Below are positions 50,626-59,323 of a stretch of DNA of 64,000 nt, piece by piece. The number at the start of each line of letters is the position of its first letter. Position 1 is the first letter of the stretch. The notes under the pieces were generated by a model. That model was not told the DNA's origin and did not search any database. It saw only the letters and a program-made list of their open reading frames with translations. Source of the DNA: DAOTXR01 sp034435375 (lineage in GTDB: Bacteria > Chloroflexota > Anaerolineae > Aggregatilineales > UBA3940). A program made the position numbers and the translations under genes. The DNA lies in NCBI GenBank assembly GCA_034435375.1, contig DAOTXR010000011.1:27898-91897 (forward strand), read 5' to 3'.

Positions 50626-50693
50626 CTGACCAAAGTTGTAGTTTCCTTCTTCAACTGGTAATCTATAAAAATTAAATCTTTGGCGTTGGTCAG
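50626..50693 (+). promoter_or_regulatory. Inverted repeat flanking an AT-rich candidate promoter of the peptide transporter
   Basis: CTGACCAA (50626-50633) and its reverse complement TTGGTCAG (50686-50693) enclose an AT-rich segment with TATAAA at 50664-50669 and a weak -35. This could be a paired operator around the promoter. The gap 50623-50936 also has a purine-rich GGAGGAGG at about 50735 and the ribosome site of the next gene, with no other gene visible. Confidence 0.38.
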
Positions 50694-50936
50694 AAAGGTG
50701 CCCGCGAGTTTCCTTCTATTCTATTTGCCTTAAGGAGGAGGTAATCCCTACAGTACGCTCCCGGCGCACGGCATCAGAACGCATCCGAACCTCTTGCTTC
50801 CTCAACAACATTAATATGCCCTACTTTGCCCCGCTGCTTGCAGGAAGGAGGGTCTATCTGAATCCTCAGAGAAAGATGCTCAGACATGCGGCTATTTCAT
50901 TGGCCGGTCAATGGCCCCGAAGGAGAGAAGATATTC

Positions 50937-52574
50937 ATGTCCCACAATAGAGTCATCACGACGATCCTGGTGCTGGCGGTTGTCACTAGCCTGTTAATGG
51001 CGGGTTGTGCGACCCAGCCCAAAGAAAGTAAGGTGGCGACATTCATTTTTACCCAGGAGTTCGACACATTAAACCCGCTTTACACTAACATGTGGTTTGT
51101 GTCGATCACCGAACAGATATGGAACTGCTGGGCCTGGGATTTTGACGAGTCGAATCTGCCGCGTCCTGTACTCGTCACTGAACTACCCACAGTTGAAAAT
51201 GGAGGCATCTCCCAGGATGGCAAGGTGATTACCATGCATCTGCGGGATGATCTGGTCTGGTCAGATGGCGAACCTCTCACCTCGGCAGACTTTGCCTTTA
51301 CCTATAATATGGTCATGGATCCGGCCAACACGGTGGCCTCGACATATCCCTACGACCAGATTGCCAGCATTGACACCCCAGACGAATACACCGTGGTGAT
51401 CACCTTCAACGAAACATTCGTCCCCTGGCAAGCCGCGCTGTGGCATGGCATTTTGCCAGAGCACATCTTGGGCCCCGTCTATGAAGATGAAGGGACCATC
51501 GACAATGCCGATTGGAACAGCGCTCCAACCGTCGGCTGCGGCCCCTTTGTCTTTGCAGAGTGGGAATCGGGCAGCTTTGCGCGATTCACAGCCAATGAGA
51601 AATACTGGCTTGGCCGTCCCAAGCTGGATGAGATCTTCATTCGTTTCGTGCCCGATGACGCCGCTCAGATTAACGCGCTTGTCGCTGGCGAGGGCGATCT
51701 GGGCACCTTCTTTGGCTACTCGGATGTCCAGACGCTACGGGATGCCAACATTGAGGTTATCGTCGTCGACTCAGGGTACAAAGAGGGCTGGTACATGCTG
51801 ATCGACGGCGAAACTGCTCACCCTGCACTGAAGGATGTGCGTGTCCGCCAGGCCATCGCCATGGCCATCGATCGTGAGACGCTCATCAATGACCTAACAC
51901 TTGGCCTGACGGTTCCCGTTTCCACCTACTGGGATAACTCCCCCTGGACAGACCCCAGCATTGAACCCTGGCCGTTTGACCCCGAACGCGCCAAGCAACT
52001 GCTGGACGAGGCAGGCTGGACTGACTCGAACGGCGACGGCACGCGCGACAAGGACGGCGTTGAATTGGTGCTTGATCTGGGATCCAACCAGAGGCAGATG
52101 CGCCTGGATGCACAGGTAGTCTTCCAGGAGCAGTTAGCTGATGTAGGAATCGGGTTGGAGCTGCACAACTACGAGTCGGACCTCTTCTTCGACATCCAGG
52201 GACCGGCAGCTAGGGGCGAGTTGGACATCATGGAATGGTCAGATACAAGCTACTATCCAGACCCCGACTGGTACTATTGGCTGTGCAGCGAAATACCTTC
52301 TGAGGAGAATCCCCAAGGTTCGAACTGGCAGCGTTTCTGTGATGAGGAGCTGGATGCTCTCTTCAAGTTGCAGCTCACTCAGGGCAACCCAGAGGAGCGC
52401 CAGCAGACTTTCTGGCAGATCAGCCGGATTATGTTTGAGAAGGTATACTGGATGGGCCTGTGGAGCGATCCTGACCTGTGGGGGGTCAGCAGCCGTCTGA
52501 CAGGCGTCAAAATCTCCGGCGTGACGCCATTCTTCAACATCATGGAGTGGGACTTGGTTCAGGAGACGCAATAA
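50937..52574 (+). CDS. Peptide-type ABC transporter substrate-binding lipoprotein
   Basis: Family 5 solute-binding protein of 545 residues. The signal peptide (7-21) ends in the lipobox LLMAGC with Cys24. It has FIFTQEFDTLNPLYTN, MHLRDDLVWSDGEPLTSADF, PTVGCGPFVFAEWE and VRVRQAIAMAIDRETLI, all typical of DppA/OppA-like proteins. ATG 50937 follows AAGGAGAG; an in-frame start at 50886 adds 17 non-signal-like residues. It heads an operon with two permeases and two ATPases. The ligand may be a di- or oligopeptide, or another amide-containing compound. Confidence 0.9.
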   Translation: MSHNRVITTILVLAVVTSLLMAGCATQPKESKVATFIFTQEFDTLNPLYTNMWFVSITEQIWNCWAWDFDESNLPRPVLVTELPTVENGGISQDGKVITMHLRDDLVWSDGEPLTSADFAFTYNMVMDPANTVASTYPYDQIASIDTPDEYTVVITFNETFVPWQAALWHGILPEHILGPVYEDEGTIDNADWNSAPTVGCGPFVFAEWESGSFARFTANEKYWLGRPKLDEIFIRFVPDDAAQINALVAGEGDLGTFFGYSDVQTLRDANIEVIVVDSGYKEGWYMLIDGETAHPALKDVRVRQAIAMAIDRETLINDLTLGLTVPVSTYWDNSPWTDPSIEPWPFDPERAKQLLDEAGWTDSNGDGTRDKDGVELVLDLGSNQRQMRLDAQVVFQEQLADVGIGLELHNYESDLFFDIQGPAARGELDIMEWSDTSYYPDPDWYYWLCSEIPSEENPQGSNWQRFCDEELDALFKLQLTQGNPEERQQTFWQISRIMFEKVYWMGLWSDPDLWGVSSRLTGVKISGVTPFFNIMEWDLVQETQ

Positions 52575-52595
52575 ACTCAGACCAACAAGCTATGA

Positions 52596-52622
52596 GCCGG
52601 GGTAGGAATTGCCTGCCCCGGC
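52596..52622 (+). other. GC-rich hairpin between binding-protein and permease genes
   Basis: GCCGGGGTAGG pairs with CCTGCCCCGGC (one t-g mismatch) around AATTG, 21 nt after the stop. Only GTTT follows, so termination is probably partial; such an element can make the binding protein more abundant than the permeases. A 14-bp palindrome CTTGCACATGCAAG (52673-52686) lies further on. Confidence 0.5.
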
Positions 52623-52744
52623 CCGTTTACCTCGGACACGAAAGACTGCCATCTCTGGTGTTAGACAGATATCTTGCACATGCAAGGCCGCAATGATGTC
52701 CTTTTCCCCATGATGGTGAAGGGGCTGAGGAACAGGGGGTTAAG

Positions 52745-53779
52745 ATGACCCGTTATATCATCCGGCGTCTTTTGCAGGCACTCCCACTGCTTTTTTTTAT
52801 AAGCATAGTGTTGTTTGTCCTCATGATGAACATGGGGGATCCCTTGGCGACACTAGGGGGGCGCAGGGCCACCCGTCCCCAGGATCGTGAGCGACTCACA
52901 CGCCAGCTTGGCCTCGACAAGCCTCTTGCTGTCCAGTATCTGTATTGGCTAGCTGGCAATGATTGGGACAGGCTAGACCTGGATGGCGACGGCGTAGCCG
53001 AGACCCCCGGCCAGCGCCTGGGGGTCATTCGCGGCGATTTTGGCACCTCGCTGGTCAATCGGGGCCGCCCAGCTATGGAAGTCATCGCAGACCGCCTTCC
53101 TAACACCCTGCTGCTCATGATTCCTGCCGAGATCGTCATAGTGGCTGGGGCATTGCTGATCGGAGTCTACTCGGCATTACACCAGTACACGCTGGTGGAC
53201 CACATCATCACGACGCTGGCATTTATCGGCTACTCGATGCCAATCTTCTTCATCGCCCTAATGTCGATGTACATCTTCGCTGTATTGTTCAGGCGTTGGG
53301 GACTGCCCTATCTGCCGACGGTAGGCATGTTCGATTCATCTGTTGGCAAGACGCCCCTTCAGGTGATGTGGCACATGGTCCTCCCCATATTTAGCATTGC
53401 CACCATCAGTCTCGCTGGTTACAGTCGCTATATCCGCAGTACCATGCTCGAGGTACTGAACCAGGATTATATCCGTACAGCACACTCAAAAGGACTGCCG
53501 CGCAGAGATGTCATCTTCGTCCATGCCCTGAAGAATGCCTCCCTCCCGATTGTGACGCTGGTCGGCCTCGACTTGCCCCTGTTGCTGGGTGGAGCGCTGG
53601 TGACAGAGAGCATCTTTGCATGGCCGGGCATGGGACGCCTGTTTCTCGATCATCTGGAACGCACGGATGTGTCGGTGGTGATGGGCATCCTGCTGATCAG
53701 CTCGACGGCAGTGATTGTTTTCCAGATCATCACTGACGTCACCTATGCATGGCTCGATCCACGCATCCGCTACAATTAA
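52745..53779 (+). CDS. ABC transporter permease, DppB/OppB type
   Basis: Inner-membrane permease of 344 residues with about six helices. It begins MTRYIIRRLLQALPLLF, as most DppB homologues do, and the binding-protein-dependent EAA loop reads IRTAHSKGLPRRDVIFVHALKNA near 243. It contains an insert around residues 70-100 (DWDRLDLDGDGVAETPGQ) that is Asp-rich. Next gene starts 14 nt later. Confidence 0.92.
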   Translation: MTRYIIRRLLQALPLLFFISIVLFVLMMNMGDPLATLGGRRATRPQDRERLTRQLGLDKPLAVQYLYWLAGNDWDRLDLDGDGVAETPGQRLGVIRGDFGTSLVNRGRPAMEVIADRLPNTLLLMIPAEIVIVAGALLIGVYSALHQYTLVDHIITTLAFIGYSMPIFFIALMSMYIFAVLFRRWGLPYLPTVGMFDSSVGKTPLQVMWHMVLPIFSIATISLAGYSRYIRSTMLEVLNQDYIRTAHSKGLPRRDVIFVHALKNASLPIVTLVGLDLPLLLGGALVTESIFAWPGMGRLFLDHLERTDVSVVMGILLISSTAVIVFQIITDVTYAWLDPRIRYN

Positions 53780-53793
53780 CAAGGAGAAGCGCG

Positions 53794-54744
53794 GTGGACG
53801 CGACCATTGCCCCCCCACTGTCCTCTGTCGATGAGTTGGAAGCTCCTCCTCTGTCGCTATCCCAGCTGTTCTGGCGTCGCTTCCGGCGACACCGGATGGC
53901 CGTCTTGGGTGCTGTGATTCTATCGCTGCTGTTTATCTACTCCTTTGGAGGAGCTGCCATCTTCTCCGAGGCCTACGCCAACGCTACCGACACTGGCTTA
54001 CGCCTTCAGCCACCCTCTGCCGAGCACCCCTTCGGCACCGATCCGGTGGGGCGGGACATCTTGGCCCGCACCATCTACGGTGGGCAGATCTCGCTGCTGA
54101 TAGGTCTGCTGGCCATGCTGGTCGAGCTATTTATCGGCATCACCATTGGTGCTCTAGCAGGCTACTATGGTGGTATCCTCGACAGCCTGTTGATGCGCTT
54201 CACTGAGGCCTGGCTGAATATTCCCACCCTCTTCCTGTTGCTGATTATGGCGAAGTATTTCGGTGGGCGCATCCCCGACGCCACCCTGCTGGGCCGAACG
54301 TTCAGTGGCAGTGTGGTTGTCATCATTCTCATCATCGGCCTGACGAGCTGGATGTACCTAGCTCGCATCGTCCGCGCCGAGTTTTTGTCTACCAAGGAGG
54401 AGGAGTTTATCCTCGCTGCTCGGGCTATTGGAACATCGAACTGGGAGATCATTGCTAAACACATCCTGCCCAACTGCATCGCCCCGATAGTAGTTTCAGC
54501 AACGCTCAGTGTGGCCAATGCTATTCTGCTGGAGTCTTACATCAGCTTCCTGGGGCTGGGCGTCCAGCCGCCAACTGCCACGTGGGGTAACATGCTGCAA
54601 CGCGCAGCATCCAATGAAGTGATCCAGAATGCCCCCTGGATGTGGGCTTTCCCTGGCATGTTTATCCTGCTTACTGTCCTGAGCATCAACTTTCTCGGCG
54701 ATGGTTTGCGAGACGCACTCGACCCGCATAGCAGGGCAGCCTGA
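53794..54744 (+). CDS. ABC transporter permease, DppC/OppC type
   Basis: Second permease, 316 residues from GTG 53794, which has AAGGAGA 6 nt upstream; a start at 53749 would lie inside the previous gene. Features: an N-terminal cytoplasmic helix LFWRRFRRHRMAVLGA typical of OppC_N, HPFGTDPVGRDILARTIYGG and the EAA loop FILAARAIGTSNWEIIAKHILPN. About six membrane helices. It forms the channel with the DppB-type protein. Confidence 0.92.
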   Translation: MDATIAPPLSSVDELEAPPLSLSQLFWRRFRRHRMAVLGAVILSLLFIYSFGGAAIFSEAYANATDTGLRLQPPSAEHPFGTDPVGRDILARTIYGGQISLLIGLLAMLVELFIGITIGALAGYYGGILDSLLMRFTEAWLNIPTLFLLLIMAKYFGGRIPDATLLGRTFSGSVVVIILIIGLTSWMYLARIVRAEFLSTKEEEFILAARAIGTSNWEIIAKHILPNCIAPIVVSATLSVANAILLESYISFLGLGVQPPTATWGNMLQRAASNEVIQNAPWMWAFPGMFILLTVLSINFLGDGLRDALDPHSRAA

Positions 54745-54761
54745 TAGTGACGAGGCCTCCT

Positions 54762-55748
54762 ATGAGCAGACTACTTGAAGTCAAGGATCTTGCCGTCCGC
54801 TTCCACACCCCTGAAGGTACTGTGCACGCGGTGAGCGGGATTTCCTACACGTTGGACGAAGGCGAGACACTGGCCGTGGTAGGAGAAAGCGGCTGTGGCA
54901 AGTCGGTTAGTATGATGGCCATCTTGGGCCTGATCCCAATCCCGCCGGGAGAGATCGTCAGCGGAAGCGCCATATATCGGAATGTTGACCTGCTCCAGAT
55001 GACAGATCACGAGATGAGGCACACCCGGGGCAAGGAGATCGCGATGATCTTCCAAGACCCCATGACGTCACTAAATCCTGTGTTGACCATTGGGCGTCAG
55101 ATCACTGAGTCATTGCGAGTGCACATGGCCATGGATCAGAAGCAGGCTGAAGAGCGAGCTGTGACGCTGCTCGATTGGGTGGGCATCCCTGAAGCTCGCA
55201 ATCGCCTGGGCGACTACCCTCACCAGTTTTCGGGCGGCATGCGCCAACGTGTCATGATCGCAATGGCATTGTCCTGCAATCCCGGCCTGCTCATCGCTGA
55301 TGAGCCGACTACTGCTCTAGACGTGACAATCCAGGCGCAGATCGTCGAATTGGTGCAAAGGTTGCGCCGCCAGATGGGGATGGCCATCATCTGGATCACC
55401 CATGACCTGGGGGTAGTGGCTGGGTTGGCGAGCCGCGTCATCGTGATGTATGCCGGTTATATTGTTGAAGAAGCCTTTGTCACTGACCTGTACTCTGATC
55501 CCCGCCACCCTTACACGCTTGCCCTGCTAGGGGCGCTGCCGCGTGCCGACCGTCGCCGCGATCGCCGGTTGAAATCAATCCCTGGTGCGCCGCCAAGCAT
55601 GCTGATCAAACCACGTGGCTGTCCATTCGTCCCTCGCTGTGAGTACGCCATCGAGCGCTGTCTTACTGAAAATCCTTCACTGACAACTGTGCTGCCCGGA
55701 CACAAGATCGCCTGCTGGGTCGATGTGAAGACAGGAGGTTCTCGATGA
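54762..55748 (+). CDS. ABC transporter ATPase, DppD/OppD type
   Basis: Nucleotide-binding subunit of 328 residues. Walker A GESGCGKS, Q-loop in MIFQDPMTSLNPV, signature FSGGMRQR, Walker B LLIADEPTTALD and the switch His in WITHDLGVV are present. The C-terminal RGCPFVPRCEYAIERC is the Cys-rich oligopeptide-transporter motif that can bind an Fe-S cluster. ATG 54762 has GAGG upstream; GTG 54747 is a less supported alternative. The last four bases overlap the next gene (ATGA). Confidence 0.94.
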   Translation: MSRLLEVKDLAVRFHTPEGTVHAVSGISYTLDEGETLAVVGESGCGKSVSMMAILGLIPIPPGEIVSGSAIYRNVDLLQMTDHEMRHTRGKEIAMIFQDPMTSLNPVLTIGRQITESLRVHMAMDQKQAEERAVTLLDWVGIPEARNRLGDYPHQFSGGMRQRVMIAMALSCNPGLLIADEPTTALDVTIQAQIVELVQRLRRQMGMAIIWITHDLGVVAGLASRVIVMYAGYIVEEAFVTDLYSDPRHPYTLALLGALPRADRRRDRRLKSIPGAPPSMLIKPRGCPFVPRCEYAIERCLTENPSLTTVLPGHKIACWVDVKTGGSR

Positions 55749-56728
55749 CCGAAGCGGAGCCATTGGTCAGAGTAGCTAACCTCAAGAAATACTTTCCAAT
55801 CACACGTGGGATTGTGATACAGCGCACCGTCGGTTATGTACGGGCTGTAGACGGCATTTCTTTCTCTATTGCACGCGGTGAGACCTTAGGTCTGGTTGGT
55901 GAGAGCGGCTGTGGAAAGACCACCGCTGGGCGGACATTGCTTGGGCTGTATCCCGCTACGGATGGCGTCCTCCAGATCGATGGCGTGGATGTTCGGAAGG
56001 CCAAAGGGAGCCAACTGCTGGCTATACGGCGCAAGACTCAGATGATCTTCCAGGATCCTTTTGCTTCACTCAACCCACGCTGGACAGTCAGAGCCATCGT
56101 CGGCGAGCCGTTGCACGTCCATAAACTGTATGACAACGAAAAGGCCCGGCTGGAACGTATCAAAGAGCTGTTGGAACTGGTCGGGCTGAGCGCCCGTTAC
56201 ATCAATCGCTTTCCTCATGAGTTTTCCGGCGGGCAACGGCAGCGCATCGGTGTGGCGCGAGCTCTGGCCTCTGACCCAGCCTTTATTGTCTGCGATGAGC
56301 CGATCTCCGCGCTCGATGTGTCGATTCAGGCTCAGGTGGTGAATCTGCTTGAAGATTTGCAGGATCGTCTCAACCTGACATACCTGTTCATTGCGCACGA
56401 TCTGGCGATGGTACGGCACATCTGTGACCGCGTGGCCGTGATGTACTTAGGAATCATCGTCGAGATGGCAGAGCGCAATGAGCTTTACGAGCAGCCGCTG
56501 CACCCATACACCAAAGCGCTGCTGTCAGCAGCCCCCATTCCTGACCCGCTCCAGGAACGCGAGCGTCAGCGCATCATCCTGACCGGTGATGTCCCCAGCC
56601 CGATTAATCCACCGAGCGGTTGTCGCTTTCATCCGCGTTGCCCCATTGCCAAAGAACACTGTCGGCATGTTGTGCCAGAGTGGCGGGAAATCAGCCACGG
56701 TCGATGGGTGGCGTGTCACGAAGTATAA
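55745..56728 (+). CDS. ABC transporter ATPase, DppF/OppF type
   Basis: Partner ATPase of 327 residues. Walker A GESGCGKTTAG, MIFQDPFASLNPR, signature FSGGQRQR, Walker B FIVCDEPISALD and the switch His in FIAHDLAMV are intact. The N-terminal GIVIQRTVGYVRAVDGISF insertion and C-terminal SGCRFHPRCPIAKEHC are typical of DppF. Last gene of the transporter operon; mntP follows 64 nt later. Confidence 0.94.
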   Translation: MTEAEPLVRVANLKKYFPITRGIVIQRTVGYVRAVDGISFSIARGETLGLVGESGCGKTTAGRTLLGLYPATDGVLQIDGVDVRKAKGSQLLAIRRKTQMIFQDPFASLNPRWTVRAIVGEPLHVHKLYDNEKARLERIKELLELVGLSARYINRFPHEFSGGQRQRIGVARALASDPAFIVCDEPISALDVSIQAQVVNLLEDLQDRLNLTYLFIAHDLAMVRHICDRVAVMYLGIIVEMAERNELYEQPLHPYTKALLSAAPIPDPLQERERQRIILTGDVPSPINPPSGCRFHPRCPIAKEHCRHVVPEWREISHGRWVACHEV

Positions 56729-56792
56729 GATCTGCCTATCCCCAGATACGGAGTCTACAACAGCTTCTTCCACTTCCAACAGGGACGCGAAC

Positions 56793-57353
56793 ATGGATAG
56801 TATGACGATTCTAGCCATCGCCATCGGGCTGGCCATGGATGCCTTTACCGTCTCACTCGGAGCCGGAACCTCGGAGCAGGTCTCTGCTCACAGATCGGTG
56901 TTCCGGCTCTCGTTTCACCTCGGCCTGTTTCAGGCCATGATGCCGGTGATTGGGTGGCTGTTAGGCACCACTATAGCGCCTGTCATTGCTCCTATTGACC
57001 ACTGGGTTGCCTTTGTCCTGTTGGCTTTCGTCGGCGGTAGGATGATCCGTTCGGGTCTCAGCTCTGGGGAAGAGAACTTCAGCACCGATCCATCGCGCGG
57101 GCTCACCCTTGTCGTTCTATGCATGGCTACCAGTATTGATGCGCTGGCAATTGGCCTGAGCATTGCTATGCTGCGCCTGTCCATCTGGTACCCCAGTGCC
57201 GTCATTGGCGTGATCACCACATTGCTGTCTTTGCTGGGTCTGTCTCTGGGCCGGCGGTTGGGAAGTCAGTTTGGCAAACGGATGGAGATCGTGGGTGGCT
57301 TGTTTCTGGTTCTCATCGGCGTCCGAATCGTGGCAATGCATATCCTGGACTAG
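56793..57353 (+). CDS. mntP: Putative manganese exporter MntP
   Basis: A 186-residue, six-helix membrane protein. The two internal-repeat signatures with Asp in helices 1 and 4 are visible: AIGLAMDAFTVSLGAG near 10 and MATSIDALAIGLSIAM near 112. The length is standard for MntP (YebN), which exports Mn2+. ATG 56793 is used, since an upstream in-frame start would overlap the ATPase gene. No manganese riboswitch is apparent in the 64-nt leader. The 3' end overlaps the convergent deacetylase gene by 4 nt. Confidence 0.85.
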   Translation: MDSMTILAIAIGLAMDAFTVSLGAGTSEQVSAHRSVFRLSFHLGLFQAMMPVIGWLLGTTIAPVIAPIDHWVAFVLLAFVGGRMIRSGLSSGEENFSTDPSRGLTLVVLCMATSIDALAIGLSIAMLRLSIWYPSAVIGVITTLLSLLGLSLGRRLGSQFGKRMEIVGGLFLVLIGVRIVAMHILD

Positions 57354-58123
57354 GTTGTGGCATCGCCTCCTGGCTTAACTGGCATCCATGCGCCGGCAGC
57401 ACGCAACAGATCCGCATAGTCATCTTGCGGATAGCTGCCGTCACGCACAGGTGGAAAGTGACGGCGAAACGCCTCAACAGTGCGCAACACCTCACGAATA
57501 GCCTTGCCTGGGTAACGTCTTCGGAACATATCGTGCTGAGTCCGATGGCACATCGCCGCCGCTTCCTTCGCATCCAGCCACGGACGGACATCCAGCGCCA
57601 GGTGTGCAGGGTCGCTCCGATTCCAGATCCGGTCCTCGATGCCGGGGACTTGCGCAGCGAAAGTATATAGCAGCAGCCCAGACGGGGAACGCAGCACCGC
57701 GGCTCTGGCCGCCTGGTGAAGCAGCTGATGGGCCGGGTGCCCGTATTCACCATCTGTGCCGTGCGTTAGGATGGCATCGGCCTGGACGCGGCGGGTCGCC
57801 GCCAGAATCTGGGCCGAGAGCGTATCAAGGTCAGCCTCAAAGGGATAGAGGGTCTCACCTGGGCCAACCACTGGATCGACATAGCCCAGGATATGCACAC
57901 TGGCTGCCCCCAGCTGGTCAGCGGCGCAGCGTAGCTCCTGTTCACGGATCGCGCCAAGCTCTGAGCGCTCACACAGTGGTGGATCGCCAACCTCACCTCC
58001 TTCACCGCGCGTGGCGCACACGATGTGTACCTGCACTCCCTGGCTGCTCAATAGCGCTAGCGTGCCGCCAGTCAGCATCGTTTCATCGTCAGGATGGGCG
58101 CCTATCACCACGATGGACTTCAT
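57350..58123 (-). CDS. PIG-L family deacetylase (LmbE-like)
   Basis: Zinc-dependent deacetylase of 257 residues, probably acting on N-acetyl sugars or glycolipids. Zn ligands are the AHPDDE near residue 9 and the His in HGTDGEYGHPAHQ near 125; VCATRGEGGEVGDP follows strand 2. Relatives include BshB and MshB, which make bacillithiol and mycothiol. A DinB-like protein at 9091 could be a thiol transferase, but no low-molecular-weight thiol synthesis set is seen. GAGAG precedes the ATG at 58123. Confidence 0.87.
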   Translation of the reverse strand: MKSIVVIGAHPDDETMLTGGTLALLSSQGVQVHIVCATRGEGGEVGDPPLCERSELGAIREQELRCAADQLGAASVHILGYVDPVVGPGETLYPFEADLDTLSAQILAATRRVQADAILTHGTDGEYGHPAHQLLHQAARAAVLRSPSGLLLYTFAAQVPGIEDRIWNRSDPAHLALDVRPWLDAKEAAAMCHRTQHDMFRRRYPGKAIREVLRTVEAFRRHFPPVRDGSYPQDDYADLLRAAGAWMPVKPGGDATT

Positions 58124-58160
58124 GTCACTCTCTCAAGACTGCCATTTTGGTGTAGGATTG

Positions 58161-58189
58161 ATTATACTCAATGTAACATCCGCAAAAGT
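58161..58189 (-). promoter_or_regulatory. Candidate promoter of the PIG-L gene
   Basis: Perfect TATAAT (58161-58166 on the minus strand) with a weak ACTTTT 17 nt upstream. The -10 box overlaps TATACT on the plus strand, which could serve the divergent NifU-like gene. Confidence 0.42.
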
Positions 58190-58203
58190 TAAGGCCAGCA
58201 CGA

Positions 58204-58515
58204 ATGATAGAGGAGGCTGCAAAGGCAGAAGCGTCTATGAGCGACCTACCGCAATACACACCGGACGAGAGTCAAGACGAGTATGCCCGGATGAAAGGGC
58301 TGGTCGAATTTTTGAGCGCCTACATCGAGCAGTATCATGGGGGCTGGGTGAGGATGGTCGACTTTGACGGCAAGACCCTCAAGGTTGAGATGGGTGGGGC
58401 ATGTGTGGGCTGCCCACTTTCCCCTCACACCCTGCGAGGCTGGGTGGAAGGCACTGCTCGGCAATTCTTCCCTGATCTCAAAGAGGTCGTTGAGATTACC
58501 ACCCTGGACAACTGA
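58204..58515 (+). CDS. NifU-like C-terminal domain protein (Fe-S scaffold type)
   Basis: A 103-residue protein with the NifU_C domain; its C67-x2-C70 in GGACVGCPLSP is the cluster-binding motif used by Nfu-type Fe-S carriers. The N-terminal 30 residues are acidic and unconserved in type. The start may be ATG 58204 (AAGG upstream) or ATG 58237 (92 residues). It could supply clusters to Fe-S enzymes such as the hydroxylases. Usual Nfu proteins read CxxC as CPSC; the surrounding sequence is otherwise like the family. Confidence 0.82.
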   Translation: MIEEAAKAEASMSDLPQYTPDESQDEYARMKGLVEFLSAYIEQYHGGWVRMVDFDGKTLKVEMGGACVGCPLSPHTLRGWVEGTARQFFPDLKEVVEITTLDN

Positions 58516-58563
58516 GCCAGGGATGTACCGAGCCGGCTACCCAGTTCTTCTATTATGGAAACT

Positions 58564-58586
58564 GGCCACATATCATCTTTGTGGCC
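58564..58586. terminator. Possible bidirectional terminator between convergent genes
   Basis: GGCCACA/TGTGGCC 7-bp stem with a 9-nt loop in the gap between the NifU-like gene and the convergent kinase-like gene. Only short T-runs flank it (GATTT on plus, AGTTT on minus), so it is weak. Confidence 0.4.
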
Positions 58587-58647
58587 GATTTGAGTGGATT
58601 CGTTCTCCGGCGTATGAATGGAGCGCCAAGTCGCACCCAGGCAAAGC

Positions 58648-59313
58648 CTAGCCCCGGCGATCGGTGTCCAGCCGACGAGTGGCCAAGCCCACTGACGCCC
58701 TACGGGGGACCTCAACGCGCGGCGGAGGCCCATAGCGGAACAGTGGACTGTCAGGTTTGCCCGTAAGCCACAGCCGGATCAGCAGATCACACTCCTCATC
58801 GACGGTCAGGTGGGTGGTGTCAAGTTGAAGCAACCTGGCGTCATTGACCACACCAAGCTCGCGGCGTAGACGGCTCAGCATACGTCGCCGGATGGTCTTA
58901 TCGCGGTAGTGCTGCTCACTGCTGAGATGTAGCCGCCGCAGAGCCTCACCCAGCTCACACGCCAGCACCACCACCTGCCCGGTCTCAGTCAGTGGGATAA
59001 AGTTACGCTCGTCCAGCATTGCTGCGCCTGCTACAACAATCACAGCCTGGCGCATGAGCGCCGCCTGACGGCACAGGTCGTACTCTATCCCGCGCAGGTG
59101 CGAGTCGCCATAAAGCTCGCGGATTTTGGCGATGCTCATCACCTCGCGCAGTTCGATTTCTTCATCAACATCAAAATAGTTGAGGCTTAGCCTGCGTGCG
59201 ATCTGACGCCCTACCGTCGACTTCCCCACCCCCAGAAACCCGGTCAGAACCAGGTTTTTGTAGGGCAGGTCTAGCCGTGAGATCGAGGCTAAGTCAAGGA
59301 GGGGAGCTGACAT
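58648..59313 (-). CDS. Shikimate-kinase-like P-loop protein with degenerate substrate motif
   Basis: A 221-residue nucleoside-monophosphate-kinase-fold protein. Walker A GFLGVGKST near 25, FDVDEEIELREVMSIAKIRE with DxD-like acidic residues near 47, and YGDSHLRGIEYDLC near 68 mirror the GExxFRxxE region of shikimate kinases. The substrate-binding GGG motif is replaced by VVAGAAML, and the C-terminus is extended by about 45 Arg-rich residues. Probably binds ATP but its shikimate activity is doubtful. Next gene ends 10 nt upstream, so the two are likely cotranscribed. Confidence 0.7.
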   Translation of the reverse strand: MSAPLLDLASISRLDLPYKNLVLTGFLGVGKSTVGRQIARRLSLNYFDVDEEIELREVMSIAKIRELYGDSHLRGIEYDLCRQAALMRQAVIVVAGAAMLDERNFIPLTETGQVVVLACELGEALRRLHLSSEQHYRDKTIRRRMLSRLRRELGVVNDARLLQLDTTHLTVDEECDLLIRLWLTGKPDSPLFRYGPPPRVEVPRRASVGLATRRLDTDRRG

Positions 59314-59323
59314 CTCAACCTTC

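Noticed and set aside
56729..56792. Possible manganese riboswitch before mntP
   Set aside because: Leader is only 64 nt and shows no yybP-ykoY-like stems.
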